A DNA stretch of 64,000 bases. Origin: Kitasatospora sp. Root107. GTDB lineage: Bacteria > Actinomycetota > Actinomycetes > Streptomycetales > Streptomycetaceae. Shown here one piece after another: positions 1 to 7,097 of this stretch (positions are counted from its first letter, which is position 1; each line of letters opens with the position of its first letter). Under the pieces are notes generated by a model. The model was not told the DNA's origin. It saw only the letters and a list, made by a program, of their open reading frames with translations, and searched no databases. Position numbers and translations under genes: made by a program. The stretch is from assembly GCF_001424875.1 (NCBI RefSeq), contig NZ_LMCT01000004.1:204476-268475 (forward strand), written 5' to 3'.

Positions 1-1
1 G

Positions 2-580
2 GTGATCTGCTGCTGGGTGGGTGACCTCGACCGGGGCGAGCAGGTGCTGCGGCCGCTGCGGAGGTTCGGTCCGCCGGCGGCGGACCTGTGCCGGGCCAAG
101 CCGTTCACCGAGCACCAGGCGATGCTCGACCCGTCCTTCCCGCCCGGCCGCTGGTACTACTTCAAGTCCTGTGACGTGGCCGAACTGACCGATCAGGTCA
201 TCGACATCACCGCCGAGCACGCCGCGCGGATCACCTCCCCGCTCACCAGCTTCCCGATCTTCCAACTGGGCGGTGCGATCGCCCAGGTGGGGGAGGACGA
301 GACGGCGGTCAGCGGCCGGCAGGCCGGTCACACCTTCAACATCAACGGCACCTGCGCGGACGCCGAGGGCTTCGAGCAGGAGCGGGCCTGGGCCCGGGGC
401 CTGTGGACGGCGCTGGCACCGCACCACTCCGGTGTCTACGTCAACTTCCTGATGGAGGAGGGCGAGCAGCGGGTCCGGGAGGCGTACGGGGAGCGGAAGT
501 ACCGGCGGCTGAAGGCGCTCAAGCGGGAGTGGGACCCGGATAACCTGTTCCGGCTCAACCAGAACATCCGGCCCGACTGA
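2..580 (+). CDS. FAD-linked oxidase, BBE domain (C-terminal part)
   Basis: Only the last 192 residues are in the window; the gene starts upstream. The C-terminal 50 residues, with YVNFLMEEGEQRVREAYG, a stretch of charged residues and DPDNLFRLNQNIRP, match the berberine-bridge-enzyme domain that closes PCMH-type FAD oxidases. These enzymes oxidise sugars, alkaloids or other secondary alcohols and pass electrons to oxygen. The FAD-binding domain with its His/Cys attachment residues lies outside the window, so covalent flavin binding and substrate cannot be judged. The next gene follows 13 bp later on the same strand, so the two may be co-transcribed. Confidence 0.85.
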   Translation: MICCWVGDLDRGEQVLRPLRRFGPPAADLCRAKPFTEHQAMLDPSFPPGRWYYFKSCDVAELTDQVIDITAEHAARITSPLTSFPIFQLGGAIAQVGEDETAVSGRQAGHTFNINGTCADAEGFEQERAWARGLWTALAPHHSGVYVNFLMEEGEQRVREAYGERKYRRLKALKREWDPDNLFRLNQNIRPD

Positions 581-593
581 GGAGTCAACGCAG

Positions 594-1754
594 GTGCAGC
601 AGCAGTCCTGGGGAGAACTGACCGCGTACCGTTCGAGAGTCCGGGGGTGCCTGCTGGGTGGCGCGATCGGCGACGCGCTCGGCAACCCGGTGGAGTTCCT
701 GTCGCTGGACGCGATCCGGGCGAAGTACGGCGAGGCCGGGGTGACCGGGCTGGTGCCCGACTACGACGGTGTCGTCGGTCGGATCACCGACGACACCCAG
801 ATGACGCTGTTCACCGCCGAGGGACGGCTGGCGGGTTACGTCCGGTCCAGGGCGAAGGGCATCGGCGGCGCGGAGGCGGCACTCGTCCACGATGCCTACC
901 TGCGCTGGCTGGACACCCAGGACCACCCGGGCCCGCCCCCCGCCGAGGGCCTGCGGCACCGCACCGGCCGACTGCGCGAGGAGCCCTGGCTGTACGCCCG
1001 CCGCGCGCCCGGCAACGCCTGCCTCTCCGGCCTGCGGGCGGACCACACCCCGCACCCGTACGCGCCGCTGACCGGCAGTCCAGGACCGGTGAACCCGGGC
1101 TCGAAGGGCTGCGGCACCGTGATGCGCTCCGCGCCGTTCGGCTTCACCGGCCTGGGCGAGCAGCACTCCTTCGAACTCGCCGCCAACTGCGCCCAGATCA
1201 CCCACGGCCACCCGACCGGCTACTACGCCGCCGGCGCCTTCGCGGCGCTGGTCAGCCTGCTGGTCGAGGGTGAGTCGCCGGCCGGCGCGGTGCTGCGCAC
1301 CCTGGACCTGCTCGGCCGCTACCCCGGCCACGAGGAGACGACCACCGCGCTGCGGGCCGCGTACGAGCTGGCGGCGGACGGCGAGGCGAGCGCGGCGAAG
1401 GTGGAGAGCCTGGGCGCGGGCTGGGTGGCGGAGGAGGCGCTGGCGATCGCGGTCTACGCGCTGCTGGCCCGGACCCGGCACCAGACCTTCCACGTCGGCA
1501 GCGGCGGGACGGTCTGCGAGCCGAAGCCGCCGCGCACCCCGATCGAGGCCGCCCTGCTGCTCTCGGTCAACCACTCCGGCGACAGCGACTCCACCGGCGC
1601 GATCTGCGGCAACCTGCTCGGCGCCCACCACGGCGACGTCCGGCTGCCGCAGCCCTGGCTGGCCCGGATCGAGGGCAGGGCGGTGATCGCCATGGCCGCG
1701 GACGACTTCGCCGCCGAGGTCCACCCCGGTGAGCAACGGCCCTGGAACTACTGA
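594..1754 (+). CDS. ADP-ribosylglycohydrolase family protein
   Basis: A 386-residue protein starting at GTG with GGAG about 8 nt upstream. The N-terminus has the family signature (GCLLGGAIGDALG, residues 18-30), followed by DDTQMTLF at 66-73 and, near the C-terminus, HSGDSDSTGAICGNLLGA. The Asp clusters DDT and D-S-D-S-T are the ligands of the binuclear Mg2+ centre in DraG/ARH3-type enzymes, which remove ADP-ribose from proteins or small molecules. All ligand motifs are present, so it should be active. It is cytosolic, with no signal peptide. The sequence does not tell the substrate; no ADP-ribosyltransferase lies next to it. Confidence 0.9.
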   Translation: MQQQSWGELTAYRSRVRGCLLGGAIGDALGNPVEFLSLDAIRAKYGEAGVTGLVPDYDGVVGRITDDTQMTLFTAEGRLAGYVRSRAKGIGGAEAALVHDAYLRWLDTQDHPGPPPAEGLRHRTGRLREEPWLYARRAPGNACLSGLRADHTPHPYAPLTGSPGPVNPGSKGCGTVMRSAPFGFTGLGEQHSFELAANCAQITHGHPTGYYAAGAFAALVSLLVEGESPAGAVLRTLDLLGRYPGHEETTTALRAAYELAADGEASAAKVESLGAGWVAEEALAIAVYALLARTRHQTFHVGSGGTVCEPKPPRTPIEAALLLSVNHSGDSDSTGAICGNLLGAHHGDVRLPQPWLARIEGRAVIAMAADDFAAEVHPGEQRPWNY

Positions 1755-1898
1755 CCCCTCAGGCCGTTGCCCGGTTCGTGAACGGTGCTCCGGGCGGGGG
1801 GAAATGCTGAGCCGGACGGGTGATGGAGCAGAACCTGTCTCATGGTCAGGTCGTGCGGTGCCGATCCTTCAGGCGTCTCGTACCAACTTGGAGGATTC

Positions 1899-2246
1899 AT
1901 GCGTACGACCCTTGCCAAGATCACCGCTGCCGCCGCGATCTGTGGCTGCGCGCTGCTCATCGGCGCCGGCACGGCCTCGGCCCACTCCTGCCGCCACTCG
2001 CACGGCTCGCTGGCGGTCGGCGGCAACGCCGTCACGCACGGCGGCGGCGACGCCCTGGCGGTCGGCGGTGACGTGGACGCCGCCGGTGCGGCCGGTGCGG
2101 TCGGCGGCGACGCGACCGGTGTCGACTTCGCGGGCGCGGTCGGTGGCGACGCCCTGGCGGTCGGCCCGGCGGCGGCCGTGGGCGGCGACGCCGAGTCGCT
2201 CTGCGAGGACGCGTTCGCGGTGGGCGGCGACGCGGTCGGTTACTGA
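1899..2246 (+). CDS. Small secreted VGGDA-repeat protein
   Basis: A 115-residue protein. The start at 1899 is preceded by GGAGG about 4 nt upstream; an in-frame upstream GTG at 1842 lacks a good site and would spoil the signal peptide. Residues 1-28 form a typical Sec signal ending in GTASA. The mature part (about 87 residues) is built from repeats of AVGGDA or close variants (AVGGN, AVGGDV, AVGGDA four times), rich in Gly, Ala, Asp and Val, with one Cys near each end (HSCRH and SLCED). I do not recognise the family. A structural or surface role such as a wall-associated peptide is inference only. A strong hairpin follows the stop. Confidence 0.8.
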   Translation: MRTTLAKITAAAAICGCALLIGAGTASAHSCRHSHGSLAVGGNAVTHGGGDALAVGGDVDAAGAAGAVGGDATGVDFAGAVGGDALAVGPAAAVGGDAESLCEDAFAVGGDAVGY

Positions 2247-2256
2247 GTGATCGTCA

Positions 2257-2288
2257 GCAGGGCCGGCCGTTCCGACGGCCGGCCCTGC
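2257..2288. terminator. Bidirectional hairpin between convergent genes
   Basis: Perfect 14-bp inverted repeat (GCAGGGCCGGCCGT, loop TCCG, then its complement) lying 10 bp after the VGGDA gene and 21 bp after the stop of the convergent VOC gene. There is no T-run on either side, as is usual for streptomycete terminator hairpins. Confidence 0.75.
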
Positions 2289-2309
2289 TCGCTGCCTGGG
2301 TGTCAGGGG

Positions 2310-2807
2310 TCAGGTGGCCGAGCCGGCCGCGGCGCCGGTCTTCAGTTCGGTGCCCCAGCGGTCGATCTCGGCCTGCAGGTCGAGCCGCCGCATCTCGGCC
2401 TTCTCGAGCGAGGCCCACTCCTCGCGGGGCACCCGCCACATCACCTCGAACTCGATGCCGTCCGGGTCGTGGGCGTACAGCGACTTCGAGACGCCGTGGT
2501 CGGTGGCGCCGACCAGGGCGTCCCGCCGGGTGAGCTTCTCGGCGATCTCGGCCAGCTCGCCGAGCGTGCCGACCTCCCAGGCGAGGTGGTAGAGCCCGAC
2601 GCTGCCGCGCGGCGGGGCCGGTGCGTCGGCGCCGACCGAGAACAGGCCGAGGTCATGGTCGTTCAGCGTCTCGGCGGCGCTCAGGAAGGCGGCGCGGCCG
2701 GGGATCTCGACGTCGACCTTGAAGCCGAAGGTGTCGGTGTAGAAGGCCACGGAACGGGCCACGTCACGGACGTACAGCACGGCGTGGTTCAGGCGGCGGA
2801 CGGACAT
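2310..2807 (-). CDS. VOC family (glyoxalase/extradiol dioxygenase-like) protein
   Basis: A 165-residue single VOC-fold protein. It opens with RRLNHAVLYVRDVARSVAFYTDTFGF, the typical beta-alpha start of the fold with a candidate metal-ligand His, contains GLYHLAWEVGTL with a second His, and ends the domain with DPDGIEFEVMW, where Glu is the usual third ligand. This resembles catechol-2,3-dioxygenase-like CatE/MhqO proteins, often controlled by a divergent MarR regulator that senses quinones or electrophiles. Here a MarR gene is divergent, 94 bp away, with two palindromes in between. AGGAG sits about 6 nt before the ATG. The quinone-detoxification role is inference. Confidence 0.85.
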   Translation of the reverse strand: MSVRRLNHAVLYVRDVARSVAFYTDTFGFKVDVEIPGRAAFLSAAETLNDHDLGLFSVGADAPAPPRGSVGLYHLAWEVGTLGELAEIAEKLTRRDALVGATDHGVSKSLYAHDPDGIEFEVMWRVPREEWASLEKAEMRRLDLQAEIDRWGTELKTGAAAGSAT

Positions 2808-2829
2808 GGCTACTCCTGTGCTCCTGCTA

Positions 2830-2882
2830 GTTCAAATTTGAACCCTCTGTTGACCACGGTACACCTTGGTTCGAATTTGAAC
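2830..2882. promoter_or_regulatory. Twin MarR operators in VOC/MarR intergenic region
   Basis: Two near-identical palindromes, GTTCAAATTTGAAC at 2830-2843 and GTTCGAATTTGAAC at 2869-2882, are centred 39 bp apart in an AT-rich island between the divergent VOC and MarR genes. The first is a perfect palindrome; the second has one mismatch between its arms. Their size and position fit binding sites for the MarR dimer encoded next door, repressing both directions. Confidence 0.8.
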
Positions 2883-2901
2883 AATTGGGTACGATAGGAC
2901 C
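2867..2901 (+). promoter_or_regulatory. Promoter for a leaderless MarR transcript
   Basis: TTGGTT (2867-2872), a 17-bp spacer and TACGAT (2890-2895) form a sigma-70-type promoter. The -10 box ends 6 nt before the ATG at 2902, so transcription would begin at or next to the start codon, and no Shine-Dalgarno sequence is present. The second operator lies between the -35 and -10 boxes, which suits autorepression. Confidence 0.6.
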
Positions 2902-3366
2902 ATGGACGAGCCCCGGTGGTTGGACGAGCGCGAGATGGCGGCATGGCGGGGCTTCGTGGTCGCCAGCAATCTGATCGAGCGCCGTCTCGAACAGCAGCTG
3001 AAGGAGAGCGCCGGGCTCTCCCACACCCAGTACGAGATTCTGGTGCAGCTCTCCGCCGCGCCGGACGGCTCGCTCCGGATGACCGACCTGGCCGACCGGC
3101 TGGTGACCTCCAAGAGCGGCCTCACCTATCAGGTCACCCAGCTGGAGAAGTCCGGCCTGGTCGGCCGCCGCTCCTGTCCCAGCGACGTCCGCGGCGTCTT
3201 CGCCGAGATCACTGAGCAGGGCTGGCGGGTGCTGCGGGAGGCCGCCCCCGGCCACGTCGCCACCGTCCGCGAGGTGCTGATCGACGTGCTCACCCCCGAG
3301 CAGCTGACGGTGCTTGCCGAGAGCCTCGGCACGGTCGGCGAACGGCTCCGGGCCGCCGAGAAGTAG
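2902..3366 (+). CDS. MarR family transcriptional regulator
   Basis: A 154-residue protein with the MarR winged-helix layout: an N-terminal dimerisation helix, then YEILVQLSAAPDGSLRMTDLADRLVTSKSGLTYQVTQLEKSGLVGRR with the recognition helix at SKSGLTYQVTQLEKSG, and the wing CPSDVRGVFAEITEQG. C-terminal helices complete the dimer interface. It is divergent from the VOC gene and two 14-bp palindromes separate them, so it probably represses both. The ATG at 2902 has no ribosome-binding site but is well placed for leaderless translation. A Cys at the start of the wing (RRSCPSD) could sense electrophiles, which is speculative. Confidence 0.92.
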   Translation: MDEPRWLDEREMAAWRGFVVASNLIERRLEQQLKESAGLSHTQYEILVQLSAAPDGSLRMTDLADRLVTSKSGLTYQVTQLEKSGLVGRRSCPSDVRGVFAEITEQGWRVLREAAPGHVATVREVLIDVLTPEQLTVLAESLGTVGERLRAAEK

Positions 3367-3592
3367 TCGGACCGCCAGCGGCCGGCCTGCGGTAACCTGC
3401 CGCGGTCGGGCTGGTCTGGCTGCGGGTGCTCGCGCTCTGGGGGCGGGACCGGACGTGGAGTTGGGAACGTCCCGTCCCGAAGGTGCCGTCGGGGATTCAG
3501 GACGCCAGGCCGGCCAGCGGCCGCCGCGTCGACGGCTTGCGGTGGCGCGACGGTGTTGGCGGCAGCCGGACGAATACGGCACGGCCTGGTGG

Positions 3593-3956
3593 GTGATCTC
3601 GCGTCAGGTGGCGATCTGGCTGCTGCTCCCGTTGGTCGGGGTGGCCCTGGTGGTGGCCGGCACGGTCCAGGACGCGTCGATGCCGCCCGGGGCGGCTCGG
3701 GGCGGAGGCGGGCTCCTGCTGGGGGTGATGGGGTTGGCCCTGATCCCGGTGCTGATCTTCCTGGTGCCGCTCTCGCTGGACCCGGGCGACTGCACGACAT
3801 CGCCTGGCGTCCGGTCGCGCACCGTGCACGCGCTGATCTGCACCGCGATCTACCTGGCGACCCGGCCGGATCTGGTGGGCCACCGTGCTCAGCTGGTCCG
3901 GCGGCTTCGTCCTGTTCTGCACCTACATCGGGCTGGCCGTCCGGGCCCAGGACTGA
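3593..3956 (+). pseudogene. Frameshifted small membrane protein gene
   Basis: Reading from about 3560, one frame encodes hydrophobic segments (VAIWLLLPLVGVALVVAG, then LLLGVMGLALIPVLIFLVPL and VHALICTAIYLA) and then runs out of sense. From about 3880 a different frame encodes TVLSWSGGFVLFCTYIGLAV and stops at 3956. Removing one G from the GGG at 3877-3879 joins them as RPDLVATVLSWSGG, giving a continuous four-helix membrane protein of about 120 residues. The gene therefore carries a one-base insertion or a sequencing error. The N-terminus is not resolved: a GTG at 3593 is in frame but lacks a ribosome-binding site. Family unknown. Between 3367 and about 3560 I see nothing convincing. Confidence 0.5.
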
Positions 3957-3963
3957 CGAGGGT

Positions 3964-5052
3964 TCAGGGCAGTGTGACGGCGCGGACGCAGAGCACGTCC
4001 GGCAGGTGGGAGCTGATCAGGCGCCAGCTGTCGCCCGCGTCGGCGGAGCCGTACACCTCGCCGTTGCGGTTGCCGAAGTAGACCCCGGCCGGTTCGCCGT
4101 CGTCGGTGCAGAGGGCGTCGCGGAGCACCACGCCGTAGTGGTCCTCGGTCGGCAGTCCGGTGCTCAGCGGCTGCCAGCTGGCACCGGCGTCGGTGGTGCG
4201 GAAGATCCGGCAGCGGCGGTCGACCGGGAGCCGGGCGTAGTCCGCGTCGAGCGGGAACAGGTACGCCGTCCCGGACTGCCGGGGGTGGGTGGCCAGGCCG
4301 AAGCCGAAGGTGGCGGGGAGGTCGGCGCCGATGTCGGTCCAGCGCTCGCCGCCGTCGTCGGTGCGGTAGACGCCACCGTGGTTCTGCAGGTAGAGCCGGT
4401 CGGGGTCGGCCGGGTCGGCGGCGATCTTGTGCACGCACTGGCCGAACTCCGGGTACTCGTCCGGCAGGAAGGAGACCCGGATGCCGGTGTTGGCCGGACG
4501 CCAGTTCTTGCCGCCGTCCTCGGTGCGGTAGACGCCGCCGGTGGAGACCGCGACGGTGACCACGGCCGGGTCACGCGGGTCGGCCACGATGCTGTGCAGG
4601 CCCTGGCCGCCGAAGCCGGCTGCCCACTCGGCCCGTTGCGGGTGCGACCAGAGCGCCTCGTCCAGGGCGAAGCTCTCGCCGCCGTCGGTGGAGCGGAACA
4701 GAGCGGCGGGTTGGGTGCCCGCGTACACCACGCCGGGCGCCTCGGGGCCGGCCGGCTGGAGCTGCCAGACCCGCTCCAGCGAGGTGTCGGTGTGCTCGGG
4801 GAAGCGGACCGCCGGGCTGCTCGGCTCCTGCCAGGAGGCGCCGAGGTCGTCGGACCACCAGACGGACGGGCCCCAGTGGCTGCTGTCGGCGCCGACCAGG
4901 ATGCGGGGGCGCTCGCCGCGCCGGTCGACGGCGACCGAGTAGATCGCGTTCATGGCGAAGTGCGGTCCGGTGAACTCCCAGGTCGTACGGTCCGGGCTGC
5001 GGCCCAGGAACAGGCCCTTCTGCGTGCCGACGGCCAACAGCGTCTCGGTCAT
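3964..5052 (-). CDS. BNR/Asp-box beta-propeller protein (sialidase-like fold)
   Basis: A 362-residue cytosolic protein with repeated Asp-box motifs spaced around a propeller: SDDLGASW, STDGGESF, TEDGGKNW, TDDGGERW, TTDAGASW and SADAGDSW. It begins TLLAVGTQKGLFLGRSPD, typical of actinobacterial exo-alpha-sialidase-like or Ycf48-like propellers annotated as WD40/YVTN/BNR repeat proteins. Catalytic sialidase residues such as an N-terminal RIP motif are not evident, so sialidase activity is unlikely and a binding role is more plausible. There is no signal peptide. It is convergent with the broken membrane gene and divergent from pirin. Confidence 0.8.
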   Translation of the reverse strand: MTETLLAVGTQKGLFLGRSPDRTTWEFTGPHFAMNAIYSVAVDRRGERPRILVGADSSHWGPSVWWSDDLGASWQEPSSPAVRFPEHTDTSLERVWQLQPAGPEAPGVVYAGTQPAALFRSTDGGESFALDEALWSHPQRAEWAAGFGGQGLHSIVADPRDPAVVTVAVSTGGVYRTEDGGKNWRPANTGIRVSFLPDEYPEFGQCVHKIAADPADPDRLYLQNHGGVYRTDDGGERWTDIGADLPATFGFGLATHPRQSGTAYLFPLDADYARLPVDRRCRIFRTTDAGASWQPLSTGLPTEDHYGVVLRDALCTDDGEPAGVYFGNRNGEVYGSADAGDSWRLISSHLPDVLCVRAVTLP

Positions 5053-5204
5053 GGCGCACCACCTGTGAGTGTCGGGCAGGATCCGTCCGTCAGTCTGCTC
5101 CGGGCGGCCCGGCAGTGCACGGCAGCACGCCGGGCGCGGGCGGGAATGCGGACGGCATCCATGGTGGTTTAGGATTCAACAAGACCGAGGGAAGGGTTGC
5201 ACCG

Positions 5205-5966
5205 ATGGCCACCACGATCGACATCCGCCGAGCGGGCGAGCGGTTCCACACCAGGGCGGGGTGGCTGGAGTCGCACCACTCCTTCTCCTTCTCCCGGCAC
5301 TGGGACCCGGGCAACACCCACTTCGGCCTGCTGCTGGTCTCCAACGACGACGTGATCGCGCCCGGCACCGGTTTCGACACGCACCCACACCGGGACATGG
5401 AGATCATCACCTGGGTTCTCGACGGCGGCCTGGTCCACCAGGACTCCGAGGGCAACAACGGCGTCATCTACCCCGGCCTGGCCCAGCGGATGAGCGCCGG
5501 CGCGGGCATCCTGCACAGCGAGAAGAACGACTCCTGGACGCTCACCGGCGAACCCGAGCACCGCGACCCGGTCCGCCTGATCCAGATGTGGGTGATCCCC
5601 GACGCGGCCGGCATCGCCCCCGGATACGAGCAGCTCGACATCAACGACCAGCTCGGCCAAGGGGGTTGGACCACGCTCGCGTCCGGCATGGCCAAGCACG
5701 CCAACCAGCGCGCGATCGGCATCCGGCAGCAGCACGCCGCCCTGCACGTGGCCCGGCTCCGCCCGTCCGAGACGCTCGACACCGTCACCGCCCCGTTCGC
5801 CCACCTGTACGTGGCCCGCGGCGAACTAGCCCTGGAGGGAAGCGGGTTGTTCCACGAGGGCGACGCCGCGCGGATCGGCGCGGCCGAAGGCCAGCGGATC
5901 ACGGCGGGGCCGGAGGGCGCCGAGGTGCTGCTCTGGGAGATGAACGCGGCCGTCGACCTCGCCTGA
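5205..5966 (+). CDS. Pirin family protein
   Basis: A 253-residue bicupin. The ATG at 5205 is preceded by GAAGG about 9 nt upstream; in-frame codons as far up as 5115 have no such site. The N-terminal cupin carries the pirin iron ligands, H60 and H62 in DTHPHRDMEI and H104 and E106 in ILHSEKND, together with DGGLVHQDSEGN. The C-terminal cupin is the shorter degenerate half typical of the YhhW type. Pirins of this type have quercetin-dioxygenase activity or act as redox-sensing partners; which applies here is not known. No regulator is adjacent. Confidence 0.9.
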   Translation: MATTIDIRRAGERFHTRAGWLESHHSFSFSRHWDPGNTHFGLLLVSNDDVIAPGTGFDTHPHRDMEIITWVLDGGLVHQDSEGNNGVIYPGLAQRMSAGAGILHSEKNDSWTLTGEPEHRDPVRLIQMWVIPDAAGIAPGYEQLDINDQLGQGGWTTLASGMAKHANQRAIGIRQQHAALHVARLRPSETLDTVTAPFAHLYVARGELALEGSGLFHEGDAARIGAAEGQRITAGPEGAEVLLWEMNAAVDLA

Positions 5967-5972
5967 CGGGCG

Positions 5973-6560
5973 CTATCCGGCCGCCGGTCCGACCTCCGGC
6001 GGCTGGGCCGCCCTGCGCTTGGCGGCCCCCGCCGAGGCCGAGACGAGGACGAGGAAGCTGCTGAGTGTGAAGAACAGGGCCGGCGCGGCACTGAAGACAC
6101 GGAACTGGCTCCTCAGTGCCGCGTCGTACTCGGGCTCGGTGAGTTCGACCGTCCTGCTCTGTTGCGGCTGGGCGGACTTGTCCCAGTACGTGTAGTGATA
6201 GCCCGTTGCGTCTGCCTGCACGTCCCGGGCCGTTCCGGAAGCGGTGGCAAAGCCCAGCACGGCAGCCCCGAGGGCGAGCGCGTAGGCGAGTCTCACGGCG
6301 GGCGGCAACAGCAGGATGCACCTGCCGAGTTCACCGGCCCCGACTCGGCCCCTCCGCCGGGCAGCGCCTCGGCTGGTGACGACCCGGATCAACGCGGTGA
6401 TGAAGACCGGGAACACCATCACGAACAGGACGCTGATCAGCCACTTCGGTGCGGTGTACCCGCTGGGCAGCCAGGTCGAGGCCATGCAGAGCAGGGCCGC
6501 ACCGCCGAGCACCGCCGCCAGCGCGAAGTGCACCCGGAGGCCGCCGCGCAGCTCGCCCAT
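5973..6560 (-). CDS. Membrane protein of unknown function
   Basis: A 195-residue protein with hydrophobic segments at about 12-30 (FALAAVLGGAALLCMAS), 40-60 (WLISVLFVMVFPVFITALI), 88-108 (LAYALALGAAVLGFATA) and 158-176 (ALFFTLSSFLVLVSAS). The roughly 50-residue loop between segments 3 and 4 contains YHYTYWDKSAQPQQSRTVELTEPEYDAALRSQ in separate pieces, probably outside the membrane. A short Arg-rich loop follows segment 2. I do not recognise the family. It is convergent with pirin. Confidence 0.6.
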   Translation of the reverse strand: MGELRGGLRVHFALAAVLGGAALLCMASTWLPSGYTAPKWLISVLFVMVFPVFITALIRVVTSRGAARRRGRVGAGELGRCILLLPPAVRLAYALALGAAVLGFATASGTARDVQADATGYHYTYWDKSAQPQQSRTVELTEPEYDAALRSQFRVFSAAPALFFTLSSFLVLVSASAGAAKRRAAQPPEVGPAAG

Positions 6561-6638
6561 GTCGTTCCCTCCATCGAACGTGTGATCGAGGCACGATAGC
6601 CTGCCGGTGGAGTCGAGACGTCAGTGGGACCTTGCCGA

Positions 6639-6722
6639 TGGTGGGCGAGGGCGGATTCGAACCGCCACAGCCGAAGCGGGGGCTTTACAGGCCCTTGGGC
6701 TCAACCAGTGCCCAGCTCGCCC
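6639..6722 (-). tRNA. tRNA-Tyr (anticodon GTA)
   Basis: On the minus strand GGGCGAG pairs with CTCGCCC to form the acceptor stem, followed by the discriminator A and an encoded CCA. The anticodon loop CTGTAAA places GTA at positions 34-36. A long variable arm (around CGCTTCGGCTG) and the T-arm GGCGG-TTCGAAT-CCGCC complete a class II tRNA, as expected for bacterial tRNA-Tyr. Length is 84 nt including CCA. Confidence 0.93.
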
Positions 6723-6735
6723 TTGGTGGGAAACG

Positions 6736-6820
6736 CGGAGAGTGCGCGGATCGAACGCGCGCGGGCTCGCACCCGACTACGGCTTAGCAAGCCGCTGCCT
6801 TACCACTCGGCCAACTCTCC
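6736..6820 (-). tRNA. tRNA-Ser (anticodon GCT)
   Basis: On the minus strand GGAGAGT and ACTCTCC form the acceptor stem with discriminator G and no encoded CCA. The anticodon arm loop TTGCTAA gives GCT, which reads AGC/AGU serine codons. A long variable arm (around GTCGGGTGCGAGCCCGC) and the T-arm GCGCG-TTCGATC-CGCGC mark it as class II. It lies 13 bp upstream of tRNA-Tyr on the same strand, so the two are probably one transcript. Confidence 0.93.
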
Positions 6821-6840
6821 CTGCATGGGGCGGCGTACAG

Positions 6841-6879
6841 AAAAAGAGCCGCCCTGGGGGTAACTCCCCTGGGCGGCTC
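6841..6879 (-). terminator. Rho-independent terminator upstream of the tRNA pair
   Basis: GAGCCGCCC (6846-6854) pairs with GGGCGGCTC (6871-6879), with an inner GGGG/CCCC extension. Read on the minus strand the hairpin is followed directly by TTTTTCTG. It would stop transcripts coming leftwards from the region beyond 6880, that is from the 18-codon ORF or the amine oxidase gene, before they reach the tRNAs. Confidence 0.85.
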
Positions 6880-6896
6880 GGCCGTTCGGCCGGGCG

Positions 6897-6953
6897 CTAC
6901 GCCGCAGGGAGTCCACTACTGGAGGAGCGCTGATACGACTGCGTGCTGGTCAT
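6897..6953 (-). CDS. Candidate 18-residue small ORF before terminator
   Basis: The ATG at 6953, with GAGAGGAA about 7 nt upstream, opens an 18-codon frame (MTSTQSYQRSSSSGLPAA) that ends in TAG at 6897-6899, 18 bp before the rho-independent terminator. The combination of ribosome-binding site, short Ser-rich frame and terminator suggests a small translated RNA or an mRNA end with a micro-ORF. No known leader-peptide logic (runs of one regulatory codon) is visible apart from the SSSS run. It could be chance; conservation is needed to decide. Confidence 0.4.
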   Translation of the reverse strand: MTSTQSYQRSSSSGLPAA

Positions 6954-7097
6954 GGTGCGTTCCTCTCTGCGTTGTCCGGTGCTGATGGGTTCACTCTTCA
7001 TCAGCACCGCAGGGACCGGCAAGTGGATTAACGGCCGTCACGCTTCCGCCGTCCGGGACCGGGTCGGTACGGACGGCGGAGCCGCTCTGCGGGAGGG

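Noticed and set aside
585..1736. Long minus-strand frame (383 codons) opposite the ADP-ribosylglycohydrolase gene
   Set aside because: Arg/Gly/Val-rich low-complexity translation with no motif; a GC-skew shadow of the real plus-strand gene.
3553..5172. 539-codon plus-strand frame across the BNR gene
   Set aside because: Antisense to a well-supported propeller protein; translation is Gly/Val/Ala filler.
6639..6820. tRNA pair as an integration site for a mobile element
   Set aside because: No integrase gene and no repeated tRNA 3-prime end was found in the window.
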